A DNA stretch of 64,000 nt from Dendrobium chrysotoxum (GCA_019925795.1 CM034301.1:43859783-43923782); one strand, 5' to 3'. Counted from the first letter of the stretch, positions 10,161 through 22,200 are shown. Notes: generated by a model not told the origin, from the letters alone. Program-made: numbers and translations.

Positions 10161-11473
10161 ACTCAACAGTATAATTAAAATTTTAAATATTCATATAATT
10201 TTTTCAAGATTACTTTTTTATTTTCAATTATGTAGCACATTTTTAGTAGCATCATTATCTCATAAACCTTAAAATAATAATATTGATGATCATCTAAGGA
10301 TCAAACCCTAAAAATGATAGGCATTTACTATACAACTCATTAACTCAAATGTGTATCTATCAATTATTTGCCCATAATGCATTCTCTATAGCATTCTACC
10401 ATTCACCAAGGAAAGAAACAATTTTCCTCATATGTAAATGGCTCTATATTATTCCTTCAACAACATTAATACTATTTAATAAAATTAAAATAAAATAATC
10501 ATATGACTTGAAAACATTATATAAATTTTTTTTTTTGGGGGGGGGGGGCCTAATCGAACGGGAGCCAGCGAGAGGAATTTTTTTTTCTCAACCACGGAGC
10601 TGCCCCGCACGTCCTATTACATAAATATTTTAGAAAGCACATAATGAATCACAGGTTACTCGCAGGATCATTTGCTTACATGTCAGAAATAGGAAGTGAG
10701 ATGTTTATGAAAGTTAGACCACTTCAACTACTTAGTTGATGATAGAACTGGGAAGTGACTTTTTCCAAGAGAAATAGCTAATATATAATTCTTGTCCTGA
10801 GCTCATATGCTCAGACAATCAGACTTTCGAGCCATTAAAACTATTACTCTTCTATAATTATATTGTTTCTTTCATATGCACACACGTTAAGTTCATGAAT
10901 ACATTTAAATAATAAAATAATATATTATAGTACATAATAAAACTACAAACAATTGAAATTTTCTTAGAAATTGCAAAATAAATCTAGAAATTTACATGAA
11001 GAGGACAAAATTATGATTAAATTAGGCCAAAAATTAACAATAAATAACCAAACAAGCCCTGCTCTTGCTTATATCAAATGAGAGAATCGTGTTCAGGTCA
11101 GTCTTAACAAGAAGATTCCACAGTTCTAGCAAGTAATAACCATGCTTATCAGAAAATATTCAGAACAAGCAATCGCACGGCTAAAATCAACAAGAGAGTA
11201 TCCATTAGTACAACTAATAAGCACTCTATTAGAAAAAAATAATAAACTGGAACATCTGAATTTCACATTAGCTACCAAAAGCTATCACTTCAAATGTAAA
11301 AATTACATTCAGAAACCTAACAACTTAAATGTGTGCTTGGCAACATTACTATGCTGGGCAATATGGGGGGTGTCGAGAGTGTACCATACGTTTTCCTCAG
11401 TTCTGAATATAAGCACATGAACATCTAAGCTGTTTCTGATAAATAGAAGATGCGTCATGAAATCTGATCAAGT
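10161..11473. other. Intergenic sequence between MTV1 and the B3 gene
   Basis: AT-rich, with a T-run followed by a G-run at about 10529-10548. Short open frames (e.g. 11142-11420) have no recognisable product. This is the 3' side of the B3 gene, so its untranslated region and polyadenylation site should lie just below 11474. Confidence 0.45.
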
Positions 11474-11749
11474 TTATTCTACTTTTTCATCAAAGATGGA
11501 TCTTTCTGCTTTCGTGATATGCACGCTAAATTTAAGTTCCATCTTGTTAATAAGTTCAAACTCGCAGATATCTCCTCTACAAATGTTATTTCCCTCGGCA
11601 AAATCCACCCAACCACCAATGAAGCCTATAAATTTGTTGCTCTGGTGATACAAGACTGGCCAGCATCTCATGGATGGATCCTGAAGCACGATGACTTTCC
11701 TTTCATGTTTCAATTTGCCCAGCGGGCAAGCCAATTTTTTTTGTAATTC
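11474..11749 (-). CDS. Second B3 domain, last exon of the B3 gene
   Basis: The acceptor CAG|GAATTAC opens a 91-codon exon ending in TAA. Its core, KVIVLQDPSMRCWPV, YHQSNKFIGFIGGWVDFA and EFELINKMELKFSVHI, is the C-terminal two thirds of a plant B3 DNA-binding domain, including the GGW.DF and GD.C.FEL motifs. It sits on the same strand and downstream of the N-terminal B3 gene (exon 4 ends at 25395, phase 0), and this exon also starts in phase 0, so I infer it is that gene's last exon. The first third of the domain would need at least one more exon between, which I did not find. Just after the splice site an eight-A run and the alternative frame KKIGLPAGQ hint at a possible one-base shift. It could instead be a separate B3 fragment. 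Confidence 0.75.
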   Translation of the reverse strand, partial: ELQKKLACPLGKLKHERKVIVLQDPSMRCWPVLYHQSNKFIGFIGGWVDFAEGNNICRGDICEFELINKMELKFSVHITKAERSIFDEKVE

Positions 11750-12371
11750 CTGCTTGTGAAATGAAATATCAGTTCAAAAGGATACTTTGGGTGCTAAAGA
11801 TATAGAAATTTTCATCTTCACAACAGCCATTAAAAATTGTCGCACAAAATCATATGGATCAATAGCTTCAAAATTTCAATGATCTAAATAAATCAGAATT
11901 TGTAAGCTAACTTGCAGTAGGCAGAGATCGCACAACATCGTTAAACCAAGGCAACAACAAACATGCATCCCTCTAAAGCCAAATCATACCTAAAAGTCTA
12001 CTCACAGAGCTATTTCTAAGCACTTAAAAAGCTTGTTTCTTGTTTCTTGTGACCCATTGTGCAAATCAAAGGGTTGAATTTACCCATGATGTTAGAGCAT
12101 TTCCTAAGATGCCAGCAACTACTATAGTGGCTATTGGGGGCATTGCCGCACCAAACTAGGAGAATCAGGGCAAAAGAAAGAGAAGCGAGACTTGACATAA
12201 TTTCCTCGTAATGACAGTAATGTATTAAAAAAAGAGGAAATGAGATTAAAAATGGCAGTGCCAACATTGCAAGAGAAAAAAATATACAACTATCAAAATT
12301 GAATATCTATGAATTTTGCCCCATATCAAAATGTGCCTTACGTCGTCGACCGAACACAAAAAAAACAAAAC
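11750..12371 (-). other. B3 intron segment next to last exon
   Basis: Nothing coding was recognised. It contains the left target copy AAAAC (12372-12376) of the solo LTR that follows. Confidence 0.45.
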
Positions 12372-12376
12372 AAAAC

Positions 12377-14080
12377 TGATGAGGACATCGGAGATCAGCG
12401 GCTACAATCTGGATTTTATATTTTTTTGTGTGTTTTATGTACTAGTTTATTTTATATTTCTATTTTTTCCTTTTTACCCCCATGGGTGATCATGTGTTGT
12501 TGCAGCCCGAAGGGCATTTTAGTCATTGTTTCTTTTCTTTTTCATGAGGCCTATTTATAGGCTAGTTCTCTTGTATTTTGAATGATGAATGATAATGAAT
12601 GAAATTTTAGATTTTGCTTCTAGATCTCTTAGTGAGTTCTTGTGAGAAGTGATCCCTAGGAAAAGTGATGGCCTTATGGCCGGCGGTAGGAGCCGGGACT
12701 CGTGGTTATTTTCTTATTTATCCTTCCCTTACCCCACCTCCGGCCATCTCTCCCACCTCCAACACCACCGTCGGCCACCTAGCCCAAGCCCTACCACCGG
12801 CCCAAGCTTCCCCAAAGTCCCCTCTTCTTCCCTAACCCGCCACCCTCTCCCTCATCCGGCAGCCGCCGGCCTTTCCCAAATCCCCTCCCCGCCGGCCTCC
12901 CCTAGCCTCTCCTAGCCGCCGGCCATCCCCTTTGGCCAATTTGAATTTCAAATATCAAATTGCCAAATAATTACTTTCTTAAATTACCTCCACGCTATTT
13001 AGGAAAGAAACCTTATTGGGATTCAATATATTTTGAATTTCAAATACCTCCAAATAAAACTTAAACTCCATTAGGAAGCTTTCTTAATTTAAATCAAATC
13101 TGAAATAAAAATCAAATTTGATTTCAATCATATTAATTCCATTGGGGACCACATACATTGAACCTGGACACCTTTCTCTCCCCTCTCTCATGGCCGGCCC
13201 CCTCCATCTCTTTCCTATCTAATTAATGCTCCCAATTAAGCCCCCAATCAACCCATTAATGCTCCCTTAATGAGCCGGCCCCTCCTCCTCCCAATCTCCA
13301 TTACTCCCAAATTCTGATTTGGAAATTCTTAAACTTTCAACCTAGCCGCCCCCTCCCTAATTCCCCTTCACGGTATTTTCAAGATTTCTGATTTCTTGCT
13401 TACCGTATCTCTACTCCAGCAATTGTACATTGCTGTTTTGTACCCAGTGCATTCCCAAATTGAAGTCCAAAGCTTCCAACATCAAACAGCAGCAAGTCCA
13501 AGCTTTCTTGATTGCTATATAGTGCTGTCCAGAACTTTCTGAAGCATTAAAACTGCTGACCAGCAGTCTTGGTGAGCTCTCCCACTACTGACCTGCTGCC
13601 CACAAGTCCAAGTTGCTGTCCAACAGCGTCCGGAAGGCTCGTAGTCGCCATCTACTACCCCCAATCGCCCACTATGACCACACCGGAGCTTCGTACCTTC
13701 AACCTTAGGTAAACTCCTTTTCTCCCAGTCATATATCTTCCTAGTTTACTTTCCAATTGTGGTTATATTTTGATTCACAAAGTATCATGCTAATTCTCCT
13801 TCGCTAAAACTTAGTAAACGTAGGATTGAGAGTGTGGCCCTTATGCTACAAGTCACATTGTTAGACTAGGGATTGTGTTGAAAACCTCCATGTATTATTG
13901 TTGTGAACTATTGATTATTGATTCTTCATTTTATGTGTGTAACTTGGCCTAAACTGACATCACCCCTCCCTTGTTTTATTTCGTCGTTTGAATCACCTAT
14001 GTTAATTTTTAATATTGTTTTCAATGAATAAAGCGTGCAAGATTCTTATTATCATTATAGCATCATTTCGTTCTACATCA
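12377..14080 (+). mobile_element. Solo LTR, family B copy 1 (TGATG...CATCA)
   Basis: Starts TGATGAGGACATC, ends GTTCTACATCA, and is flanked by AAAAC at 12372-12376 and 14081-14085. A TATTTATAG box lies at 12552-12560, followed by a leader. A GC-rich stretch of CCGGC words (12650-12920) and AATTTCAAAT-type stretches follow. The copy at 16572-17877 is homologous and inverted. At 1704 bp with no genes, it is a solo LTR. Open frames such as 12649-12915 are accidental. Confidence 0.88.
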
Positions 14081-14230
14081 AAAACTTTTCAATTCTGAAA
14101 AAGAAAATTATGCGGTTGAGGATAACTTGTTAAACTAATGTGTTTCTAGAGGCTATGATTTATGAATAGTTAAGACTTATTTTTGACAAAGTTCATAATC
14201 ACTGTTGAATTGCTTACTTTATAGTTGAGC

Positions 14231-14447
14231 ATCCATATCTCAACATGTATTGCAAGATATAAAATAGCAGCCGTCCAAAAATTTTTAGGCATGCAATTAC
14301 GAATGATTACATGAAAGTGCATATAGTAGAAAGAGAATCTATACTTCAACATGTATTGTAAAGCATTAATCAGTAGTTATCAAAAAGTTTTTAGGCATAC
14401 AATTAAGAATGATAGCATGAAAATGCATATATTTGAAAGAAATAAGT
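14231..14447. repeat. Two ~108-bp tandem units
   Basis: Both units carry CAACATGTATTG, TTTTTAGGCAT.CAATTA and GAATGAT, then CATGAAA.TGCATATA. They lie between a solo LTR and the hAT remnant. Confidence 0.75.
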
Positions 14448-14539
14448 TGCAGGTAATAAAAGGTATTGACAAAGTTGTATAGACATGCAATTGTTGGAAT
14501 TCAAATACGTCAAGGATATATGTGCATTAGAACAGACCA

Positions 14540-16260
14540 TATTGATGTTGACAGGAGGCTACAACACGGAATTACTAGCTGCATTGACCTCTAAACACCC
14601 CATAATGCAAGTGTTCTTACTATTGCAGTAACTGAGACGATTATCATTTGCGGTATTCACAAAAAAATCATCTCAATCGCCCTTGACAATGCCAATGCAA
14701 ATGACAGCGCTGCAAAAACCTTGAAGAGAAGCCTAATGAACACTAATATATTTTAATTTAAAGGAGTACATGACAATATTATTTGTGTTATCCAAGAAAG
14801 GGTAGCTTATATCAAGAAGGCTCTTGATTATCTAGAAGCCTTTTGTGAAGGTGTAATGCTACTGGTATTATCTACATCTCGGTGTCTTCCTTCTGATATC
14901 AAAACCTGTTGGAATTCTACTTGCCACATCTTGATCGTCCTTTTTCATTAAGGCAGGCTTTTGATACGCTTGGACCGGTCCAACAGGCCCAACCTGTGGG
15001 CCAGCTCCTGCAGTACAACAGGCGCAAGCCTGCTGGTTCGCAAGCTACTTAGCTGCCCCCCTTAGGAGTGGGGTCCACTTGCTAGAGCTATTTGCTTGAG
15101 GGCTGTTTAGTCCTTTTGTTTTGTGTTAATTTTGTGTTTGCTTCTTTTTTTTTTAAATTTATTTTGTGTTTGCTTTAAGTAGAAGTTTGTATTAATGTTA
15201 GGGCATCTTTTTTGTGGCTAATTTTTGAGTTCTCTTTGATGTCTTGGGCTCTAGCAGCGTCTAGAGAGTTTTGGAAAAATTGATCCTCCTCTCGAATAGA
15301 GGATTGTTTGTATCTTGCTATTTCTTTTCATATCATAGTAATCAAGAGTATTTTTCTTGTGTTTTCATCCATAAAAACCTAGAAATCTGCTTGGCTAATC
15401 AGCTGAAATTCTGATTTCAGCAATTATTTCTTGTTTTTCCTATTGTTTCCTATCAGTTTTGTATATATTTTTTAAGAAAAGACAGGTTTGTCTTGGAGTC
15501 TTGATGATGATAATGATGATTCAGAAAGGCTCTCCAAAATTAGAAGCATTTTGCATGTTAATGATAGTGCAACACTTGTTTCTAGTTCAAGCCATCTGAA
15601 CTCCACTTATTCTTTCTCCGGTTAGTAAATATCAATAAAGTAAATGAAAGCCTCAAGAGAGAGGATTAGTTTGTTAGGCTATGTCACTATTCAGAAAGGA
15701 GAAGTTTGTAAGTATTGGTCTGAAAGCAACCTGGTGATGACCACTGCAATCATTCCAAATCCAAGTCGAAAATTAATGAACATTCAGTATGCTTTTAAGA
15801 AGATTTATCCCAGCAAAGCAGTTAAAAAAAAAAACGAAGGAAGTGATCTCAAAATCTTTTTAAAATCACAATATTCAGTGTCTCAATTTTAAGTAGCCTC
15901 ATCAAGTAGCGTTGAATTTTATGCTTCTTAAGTTCAACCAGCTGCTTCAGCATTAACAAGGCATAGCACACCATAAGTTTGTGGGGATAGTTCTGTTTTT
16001 ACTAGTTTTGAATATTTCCTCAGTTATGCTTGTTCAAGGTAAACATTGAAATCTGAATCCGAGACATGCTTAAAAGAAACTCCACACAGCCTCCAACAGA
16101 TAAAAGGGACAATTTGTCATCTTAGAATGGTTGAAGATGAGCATAATGAGAAGTTTGCCATATTATCCAAACTCTCCAAGGATATTCTTCCGGTTCCCAT
16201 GACCACATTTGCCTCTGAATATGTATTTAACACTGGTGGATAAGTTCTTGATAACTATAG
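14540..16260 (+). mobile_element. hAT transposase remnant, interrupted
   Basis: Three pieces of a RICESLEEPER/Ac-like hAT transposase read left to right with stops. They are 14640-14850 (ICGIHKKIISIALDNANAND and DNIICVIQERVAYIKKALDY), 15644-15892 (NIQYAFKKIYPSKA) and 16046-16243 (ILSKLSKDILPVPMTTFASE, the start of the C-terminal dimerisation region, where families read P.STVASE.AFSTGG). A solo LTR splits it at 14962-15455. No terminal repeats were found, and the protein is not functional. Confidence 0.8.
14962..15455 (+). mobile_element. Small solo LTR (TGATA...TATCA) in the hAT remnant
   Basis: Starts TGATACGCTTGG, ends TTTCCTATCA. The flanking five bases are GCTTT (14957-14961) and GTTTT (15456-15460), one mismatch. 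hAT-like coding exists on both sides, which supports an insertion. Length is 494 bp, typical of a copia LTR. Confidence 0.55.
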
Positions 16261-16500
16261 AAACGCACTTACACCTTAAACTGTGAACGCACTTGCATGA
16301 ACTTTGAATTGGCTTCGTTCTCAACTTTAACATTCATGTGTACCAACTGCAACATTCAGTATTTTAGTTAGACAAGTTTTTTTTTTTTTTTTTCATTTAT
16401 TTTTAGGGTGAGTTAATAAAAGATACTCTTGGCTACCACATTTATTCATTCATATGTAGCATGATCTTGTAAAAGTGCTAATTGTTCCAATACCCAATGA
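16261..16500. other. B3 intron segment without recognised content
   Basis: Unassigned sequence with a T-run at about 16378-16393. Confidence 0.45.
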
Positions 16501-16517
16501 GATGATTAGCTCAAACA

Positions 16518-17942
16518 CAGCTCACCTTGGTATGTTGGTTGAGAGCCTAAGCTACCAACTAAGAGGCCTTGTGATGTAGAACGGAAGCGGCTAGCCATGA
16601 TTAAAATTTGAATTTTGAAGACCTCCCTAATTTAGAACGTTGCCAATAAGGAAAGTTATAATTGCTTGGTTTGAAACTTCGAGGGAAAGGGGAAGGTGAT
16701 TGAGTGATTTGAAATTTGAATTTCAAATGGGGATGGAAAGGAAAATTATCCCTTTAGTTAAGGATGAATTAATGCTCCAAGGGGGGGGGTTTAATTGGAA
16801 TTAAGTGGGTTTGAGAGAGAGGGGAGGGGCCGGCCTAGAGAGAGATAAGAGGGGAATTGTCCACATTCAATGAATGGTCTAGGTTCAACGAATATTGAAA
16901 TTGGAATTAATTCCAATTCAATTTCAGATTTGATTTGATTAGAAGAGGATTCCTAAATTAGCATCATTAATTAGGAAAAGGTTTGAATTTCAAAATTATT
17001 TGAATTCAAATTTGAATACTTTCCAAATCAATAATGATCTAATTTAGGAAATTTATGAATGGAGGGGCCAAATCAAATCATATTTGAAATTCAAATAGGT
17101 TTGATTTAAATAGCTTTCCTAAAATGAAATAAGATAGATTAGAAAAGAACTAAAAAATTGCAAATAAAAGAGATCAGATTTTAATATTTTCCTTTTGTGA
17201 TTTGCATCCAATAAGGAAAGCACTAAAGAGTAATTCAAAATTTGGAGGCAAAGGGAGGGGAATTGATTGGGGGCCGGCGGCTTAGGAGTAGGGTTAGGGG
17301 TGTAATTGATGGCTAGGATTAAGGTGGAGCTTGGGACCCGACTGCTAGGGGAGGTGGTCGACAGATTTTGGAGGGAAGAGGGAGAATCGGCTAGGGGAGA
17401 AGGAAGGGGTTAGGACGGCGGCTAGAAGAAAGAAGAAGGGGAATTAGAGAAGATGATAAACCACGAGCTCGGACGCTTCCTGCGGCTGGTGGGTAATGCG
17501 CTGCCCTCACCTAGGGACTTTAAACCACGAGCCCAGACCCTTCCTGTGGCTGGTGGATACTACGCTTCCCTCACATAGGGATCTCACCAAAGTTCTCCCC
17601 AAAGAACAAGAGTATAGAAACTTTTTTTATTAATAATCCATCATACTAATACAATAACAAGGGCCTCTATATATAGGCCTCAAAATGAAAGAAACTCAAA
17701 AAAGACAAACATGCCCCTAGGGCTTATATAGGACTACTCCCTAAAGTGAGGGTAAAAACGGAAAATGCATAAATAAATCAAAAATACAATTAATAAATTA
17801 AGATAAAGTGAAATGATCTTGACCGTCGATCTTCGGTTCCTCCTCTGATATGCATTCATGGTTGGATGTCCGCATCACCTTGAGTTCGAGTCTTGTGTAT
17901 GCGATGTGTTTGTGAGTCTGCCTTAATTGGCCCCAAAAAAAA
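16518..17942 (+). mobile_element. tRNA-like SINE split by a solo LTR
   Basis: The left half is 16518-16571 (CAGCTCACCTTGGTATG...GAGGCCTTG) and the right half is 17883-17942 (AGTTCGAGTCTTGTG...CCTTAATTGG, then an A-run). The whole is bounded by a near-perfect long target duplication, GATGATTAGCTCAAACA at 16501-16517 and GATGTTTAGCTCAACA at 17943-17958. Removing the LTR rejoins a B-box-like CCTTGAGTTCGAGTC. Same family as 9970-10072. Confidence 0.85.
16572..17877 (-). mobile_element. Solo LTR, family B copy 2, inserted in the SINE
   Basis: Plus-strand ends are TGATGTAG and CGCATCA. Flanks CCTTG at 16567-16571 and 17878-17882 are identical. On the minus strand it starts TGATGCGGACATCC, has a TATATATA box near 17669-17676, and carries the same CCGGC-rich and AATTTCAAAT-rich segments as 12377-14080. 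Length is 1306 bp with no genes. Confidence 0.9.
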
Positions 17943-18251
17943 GATGTTTAGCTCAACAAGTGGCTATTGAGTAATGAAGACGAGCTTTAATCAATTACAT
18001 GTATGTTGTTAATGTCGTATTTTGATGATTACTACAACCATGAGCTCAAGATGCATTTTGGTTAATGACGACATGTTACACTTAGTAGCCTAACTACAAT
18101 CATAGTAAATGCTCATACAACTAAGTTGGTAAGTGCTAATTTCATATGGTTTCAGGTTTTGAGCAGCTGCAGCCAGCCTTATTGGCTTTCTTGTTTTGTT
18201 CTTCATAATTAGCTATTTGTTGCCCAGTAATAAAAATTTAGTCAGTGCTCA

Positions 18252-19004
18252 TCAACAACAACAACAACAAAAACAATCATTTATCCTATTATGTGGGGTC
18301 AGCTACATGCCACATGAATCTTTTTTCCCCATCCTATCCTATTACGAGTAAAATTCTCATTTAAATATAATAAGAAAAAGTCATTTTTAATACTTTCTAA
18401 CAAAGTCCTTTTAGGCCCACCTCTATCTTTCTTAAGGTAGGCCGTATCAAATAAATCTACTCTCCTAACAGGGTCATTGGAAGACCGACATTTTATGTGA
18501 ACAAACCATCTAAGACAACTCTCTCTAATCTTACTTGCCATTAGAGCTACTCCAACCTTTTCACGTATATACTCATTTTGCATTTTGTCTCTAAGTATAA
18601 AGCCACTCCACCAGAGCATCCTCATCTCTACAATACTTAACTTAATTTTATGCTTCTCATTTAATGGCCAACATTTTGCACCATAGAGCATTGCAGGTCT
18701 CACCACCATCTTACAAAATTTCACTTAAGTTTGCGGGGTACTTTTCTATCACACAATAGGCCTGACGCATTCCTCCGCTTAAACCATCCAACTTAAATTC
18801 TACTAATAATATCCCCATCTATTTCACCATCACTTTGAACAAGCCCAAGATATCTAAAATGTGCACTCTTTTTAATGGCTTGATCATCCAATGTCACAAT
18901 GCCATCACTAGATCTATGACTACTAAAATTACACTTCATTTATTTGATTTTAGATCCACTCAAACGAAAACCTTTTTGACTCTAAGGTTGACATTCATAA
19001 TCAA
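18252..19004 (-). mobile_element. RTE-type LINE, 5'-truncated copy
   Basis: Minus-strand frame 18299-18724 matches the 3' part of an RTE reverse-transcriptase protein (KMVVRPAMLYGAKCWPL, IREKVGVALMASKIRES, HIK......NDPVRR). The 3' end is a (TTG)n tail, seen as CAA repeats at 18252-18270. A 10-bp target duplication TCAGTGCTCA flanks it at 18242-18251 and 19005-19014. It has premature stops and is not functional. Confidence 0.88.
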
Positions 19005-20564
19005 TCAGTGCTCAGTTTAGAGGAAATATAATTATAGATTCAGTTATAAAATAAATTATACCCAAAGTACAATGTTATGTTTAAGGCCAACAATCAAGTT
19101 TTTTTAATTAATTTATCCTATATTTTTAAGTTTCCTGAGCAGTTGTTATACTTGTTTAATTTTTTTATTGGTTTCTCTTTATTGTTATTTTTATTGGACC
19201 GATGCTATACTTTGTTATCATGGACATTTTACCAAGTTGAAAAGATATTAGCTTTTCAATATTTTTCTTTATTATTATAACATATTCTAATAATTGATTC
19301 TCCTCATTTTCTCTCTGATTTATCTTATGTATTTTCTTATACATAAACAGTTGAATCGGTGTTGAAATCAATAATAAAATGTAGTGTTCCAACAAGACAT
19401 CAAAAAGAAAATGACCCTACCCTAGCTGTTGTTCACTCCCTTCCCTCATTGATATCTCGCCCAACAAATGTATCTCTAGCCTAAGTCACTCATCGCTTGC
19501 ACTTGCTCAGCGCTTGCTCTCCAGCACACATGCACCAGCGCTTTGTCAGCTTGCTTGCATATCACTCTACCCACTAATGTGAATGCACAATAATTTGCTT
19601 GCCACTTTCTTTGCTTCTACACAACTCTGCTTTCTTCGTTCATGTGCATATGCCTATGTTCCTATGCTTGTTGTACATTGCGGCCCTCTTGCACACCCAT
19701 CTGCTAGCAAGTTGTTTGCCCTGCTTGCATCATCACCCACACTTGCTCGCTAACAACCTCATCAAAACTTTTCCTCTTACTTAAAAAAAATACTACTCTC
19801 ATCTCTTCACTGCGTAGTGTTTGTTAATGACTTCTACTCTCTCAAAAACAAACCCTCCATTATTAATAAAACTATCAAACTAAATGATACTATCTCTTCC
19901 GATCATAGGCTTTTCATTTTCTCATTGGATCTCATAAGAAACATTATCATCTAGGCTCTTGGGCTTCCAAACCAATAGATGCGGCCAAATAAATCAAATG
20001 GCAAGCCTTAAATGATGCAGTTCTAACATGAAAGCTCAACAATCTCAGGCATAATATTGTTTCTATTGTCAAATTTTGGGAGAGAACCAAAAGGATGTAA
20101 GGTTTTTGTCTTCTTTCAGGATAGTAACATCTCTCAAGTATGCATCTGCTTTACTCTACCATCACCACTTTACAACATAACAATAAATATATTCAATATT
20201 ACTATAATACCATGAACACAAATAAGATAAATTTTTTCAACATCACCTCTTTACCATTGATCAAACTACCTAGTAAAAATAAAATTAAGAATTTCTTGTT
20301 ACAAAAATGCACTTGATCTTATTCGGCCATCTTTAAAATTAGTTCAAGCTCAATTGATAGTGGACTCTGCTATTTCAAATACCTCCAAGGCTCTCTCACA
20401 AATTATCTTGGTTACTAAGCTCATTACTCCAACCACTTCTAATCATGATCAGATTAATTCTACTGTCAATATAGGCAATCAAGTTAATCATTGTCATGAT
20501 AGTGGTTGTGGTTGCAACTCTTTTCCACCTTGTTAGCCTTGTTAGAAGACTAATCACTATCTGA

Positions 20565-20611
20565 TTAACAGCAACAATATCAAGCCTTTATCCCACTATG
20601 TGGGGTCAGCT
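20565..20611 (-). mobile_element. 47-bp RTE LINE 3' end with its own target duplication
   Basis: The piece CAAGCCTTTATCCCACTATG plus TGGGGTCAGCTA is the RTE 3' end seen at 18252, 23821 and 21690. Flanks ACTAATCACTATCTGA (20549-20564) and ACTAATCACTACCTGA (20612-20627) are a 16-bp target duplication with one change. Confidence 0.8.
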
Positions 20612-20668
20612 ACTAATCACTACCTGACCTATGTTGGAAAATATTAAGTTATCTTCAAGCCACTTTAT

Positions 20669-20862
20669 CTATTCCTATACCCCTGCCAATTCTATTGGTG
20701 TTTATTCCAATTCCATGTCTCTCCCAAGAAGAGTATTATCAACTCCAACAATTCCAACTAACCACTATTCCAATACCCCCTGCCAATTCTATTGGTACTT
20801 GATCCAATTCCATGTCTCTTCCAAGAAGAGTATTATCGACTTCAACAATCCAACCAACAATT
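20669..20862 (+). repeat. Two ~96-bp tandem units in the copia ghost
   Basis: Both units carry CCTGCCAATTCTATTGGT, CCAATTCCATGTCTC and CCAAGAAGAGTATTATC. Confidence 0.85.
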
Positions 20863-20910
20863 TCAACATATAATGTCCTTTTTTTCTTTTGGGTGGTTGT
20901 AGTTGCTCAT

Positions 20911-21772
20911 GGATGTTCTCACTAGACATTTGCAAGAGGATGTACCTTGGTGTATGTTTTTTGCTGATGATATTCTTCTTGTTGATAAGACTAGAGTGGG
21001 AGTTGAAGGTAGACTTGAATTATGGAGGTCAACCTTAGAGTCTAAAGGTTTTCGCTTGAGTAGATCTAAGACTAAATATATGGAGTGTAATTTTAGTAGT
21101 AATAAACCTAGTGAGGGGATTGTGACTTTGGGCGATCAAGTCATTAATAAGAGTACACATTTTAAATATCTTGGATCTATTGTTCAGAGTGATGGTGAAA
21201 TAGATGGGGATATTATCAGCAAAATTCAAGTTGGATGGTTGAAGTGGAGAAATGCATCTAGCTTGTTGTGTGATAGAAAAGTCCCCCTCAAACTTAAGGG
21301 AAAATTCTATAAGATGGTGGTGAGACCTGCAATGTTTTATGGTGCCGAATGTTGGCCATTAAAAGAGAAGCATAATACTAAGTTAAGTGTTGTAGAGATG
21401 AGGATGCTCAGGTGGATGAGTGGCTTTACCCTTAGAGATAGGATAAGAAATGAGCATATACGTGAAAAGGTTGGAGTAGCTCCAGTGCAAGATAAGATTA
21501 GAGAGAGTCGCCTTAGATGTTTTGGTCACATAAAACGACAGCCTTCCGATGACCCGGTTAGGAAAGTAGAGGTATTAGATATGACTTATGTTAAGAAAGG
21601 TAGAGGTAGACCTAAAAAGACTTGGTTAGAAAATATTAGAAATGATCATTCTTTATTAGATTTAAATGAGAATTTGACTTTTAACAGGGCACAATGAAGA
21701 AAAGGATTCATGTAGCTGACCGCACGTAGTGGGACAAATGCTTGATGTTGTTGTTGTTGTTGTGGTGGTGGT
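20911..21772 (+). mobile_element. RTE-type LINE reverse transcriptase, 5'-truncated
   Basis: An open frame of 264 codons (20903-21697) covers the C-terminal part of the reverse transcriptase: the catalytic FADDILLVD block, RLSRSKTKYMECNF, KYLGSIVQSDGEID, then the RTE tail KMVVRPAMFYGAECWPL and IREKVGVAPV. It ends with TTG/TGG repeats at 21740-21775. The left target copy GGTTGTAGTTGCTCAT is at 20895-20910. The right copy is split by a solo LTR into 21773-21782 and 22734-22739. It lacks the endonuclease and most of the RT, but the retained frame is intact, so it is the youngest LINE here. Confidence 0.92.
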
Positions 21773-22029
21773 GGTTGTAGTTTGATGTAGGCAAAAGGGG
21801 GGTCAAAACATTTTGAGTTTTATTTTGGTAAGTTCTACTTGAGTCAGCTCATTAATGAGCCTCTTCTTATTATTCAGCTCATAAATTGTGTATTTATTGC
21901 CAAAATTAGATTCATTCCCCCTCCTTTTATCACCTCTCTAAAGACTCTTTGGTTTCCCCACTCATGTCTCTTTCCCTTCCTCTTTGTGTCTTCTCGGTTT
22001 TGGTGGCTTTTTGCTCTTCCCGTGATTTC

Positions 22030-22200
22030 CTGGCTGGTTTCCCCTTGTTGCCTCTTCGGGTCTCACACCTGGGTGTTTTCCCGTGGCTTTGCTGGCTGGT
22101 TTCCATGGCTTTCTAGCTGGTTTCCCCTTGTTGCCTCTTCGGGTCCCTCACCTGCTGGCTTCCCGTGGCTTTGTTGGCTGGCTACCCGTGGTGTTTCCTC
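22030..22200 (+). repeat. Duplicated ~90-bp segment in the solo LTR
   Basis: CTGGTTTCCCCTTGTTGCCT occurs twice, each followed by CTTCGGGTC, an ACCTG-containing stretch, and CCCGTGGCTTTG.TGGCTGG. Confidence 0.8.

Larger units (their letters stand above)
19430..20890 (+). mobile_element. Ty1/copia ghost, 5' part (gag-like)
   Basis: Degraded plus-strand reading at about 19860-20130 resembles copia gag (IKLNDTISSDHRLF, then LIRNIII.ALGLPNQ, then NDAVLTWKLNN...IVKFWERTKRM), with stops. The 3' continuation (protease to integrase) resumes at 22734 after a LINE and a solo LTR. 19430-19860 may hold its leader but no LTR end was fixed. A 47-bp LINE end sits at 20565-20611. Confidence 0.5.

Noticed and set aside
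11142..11420. 92-codon plus-strand open frame
   Set aside because: No recognisable domain and AT-biased composition, with no splice or promoter context.
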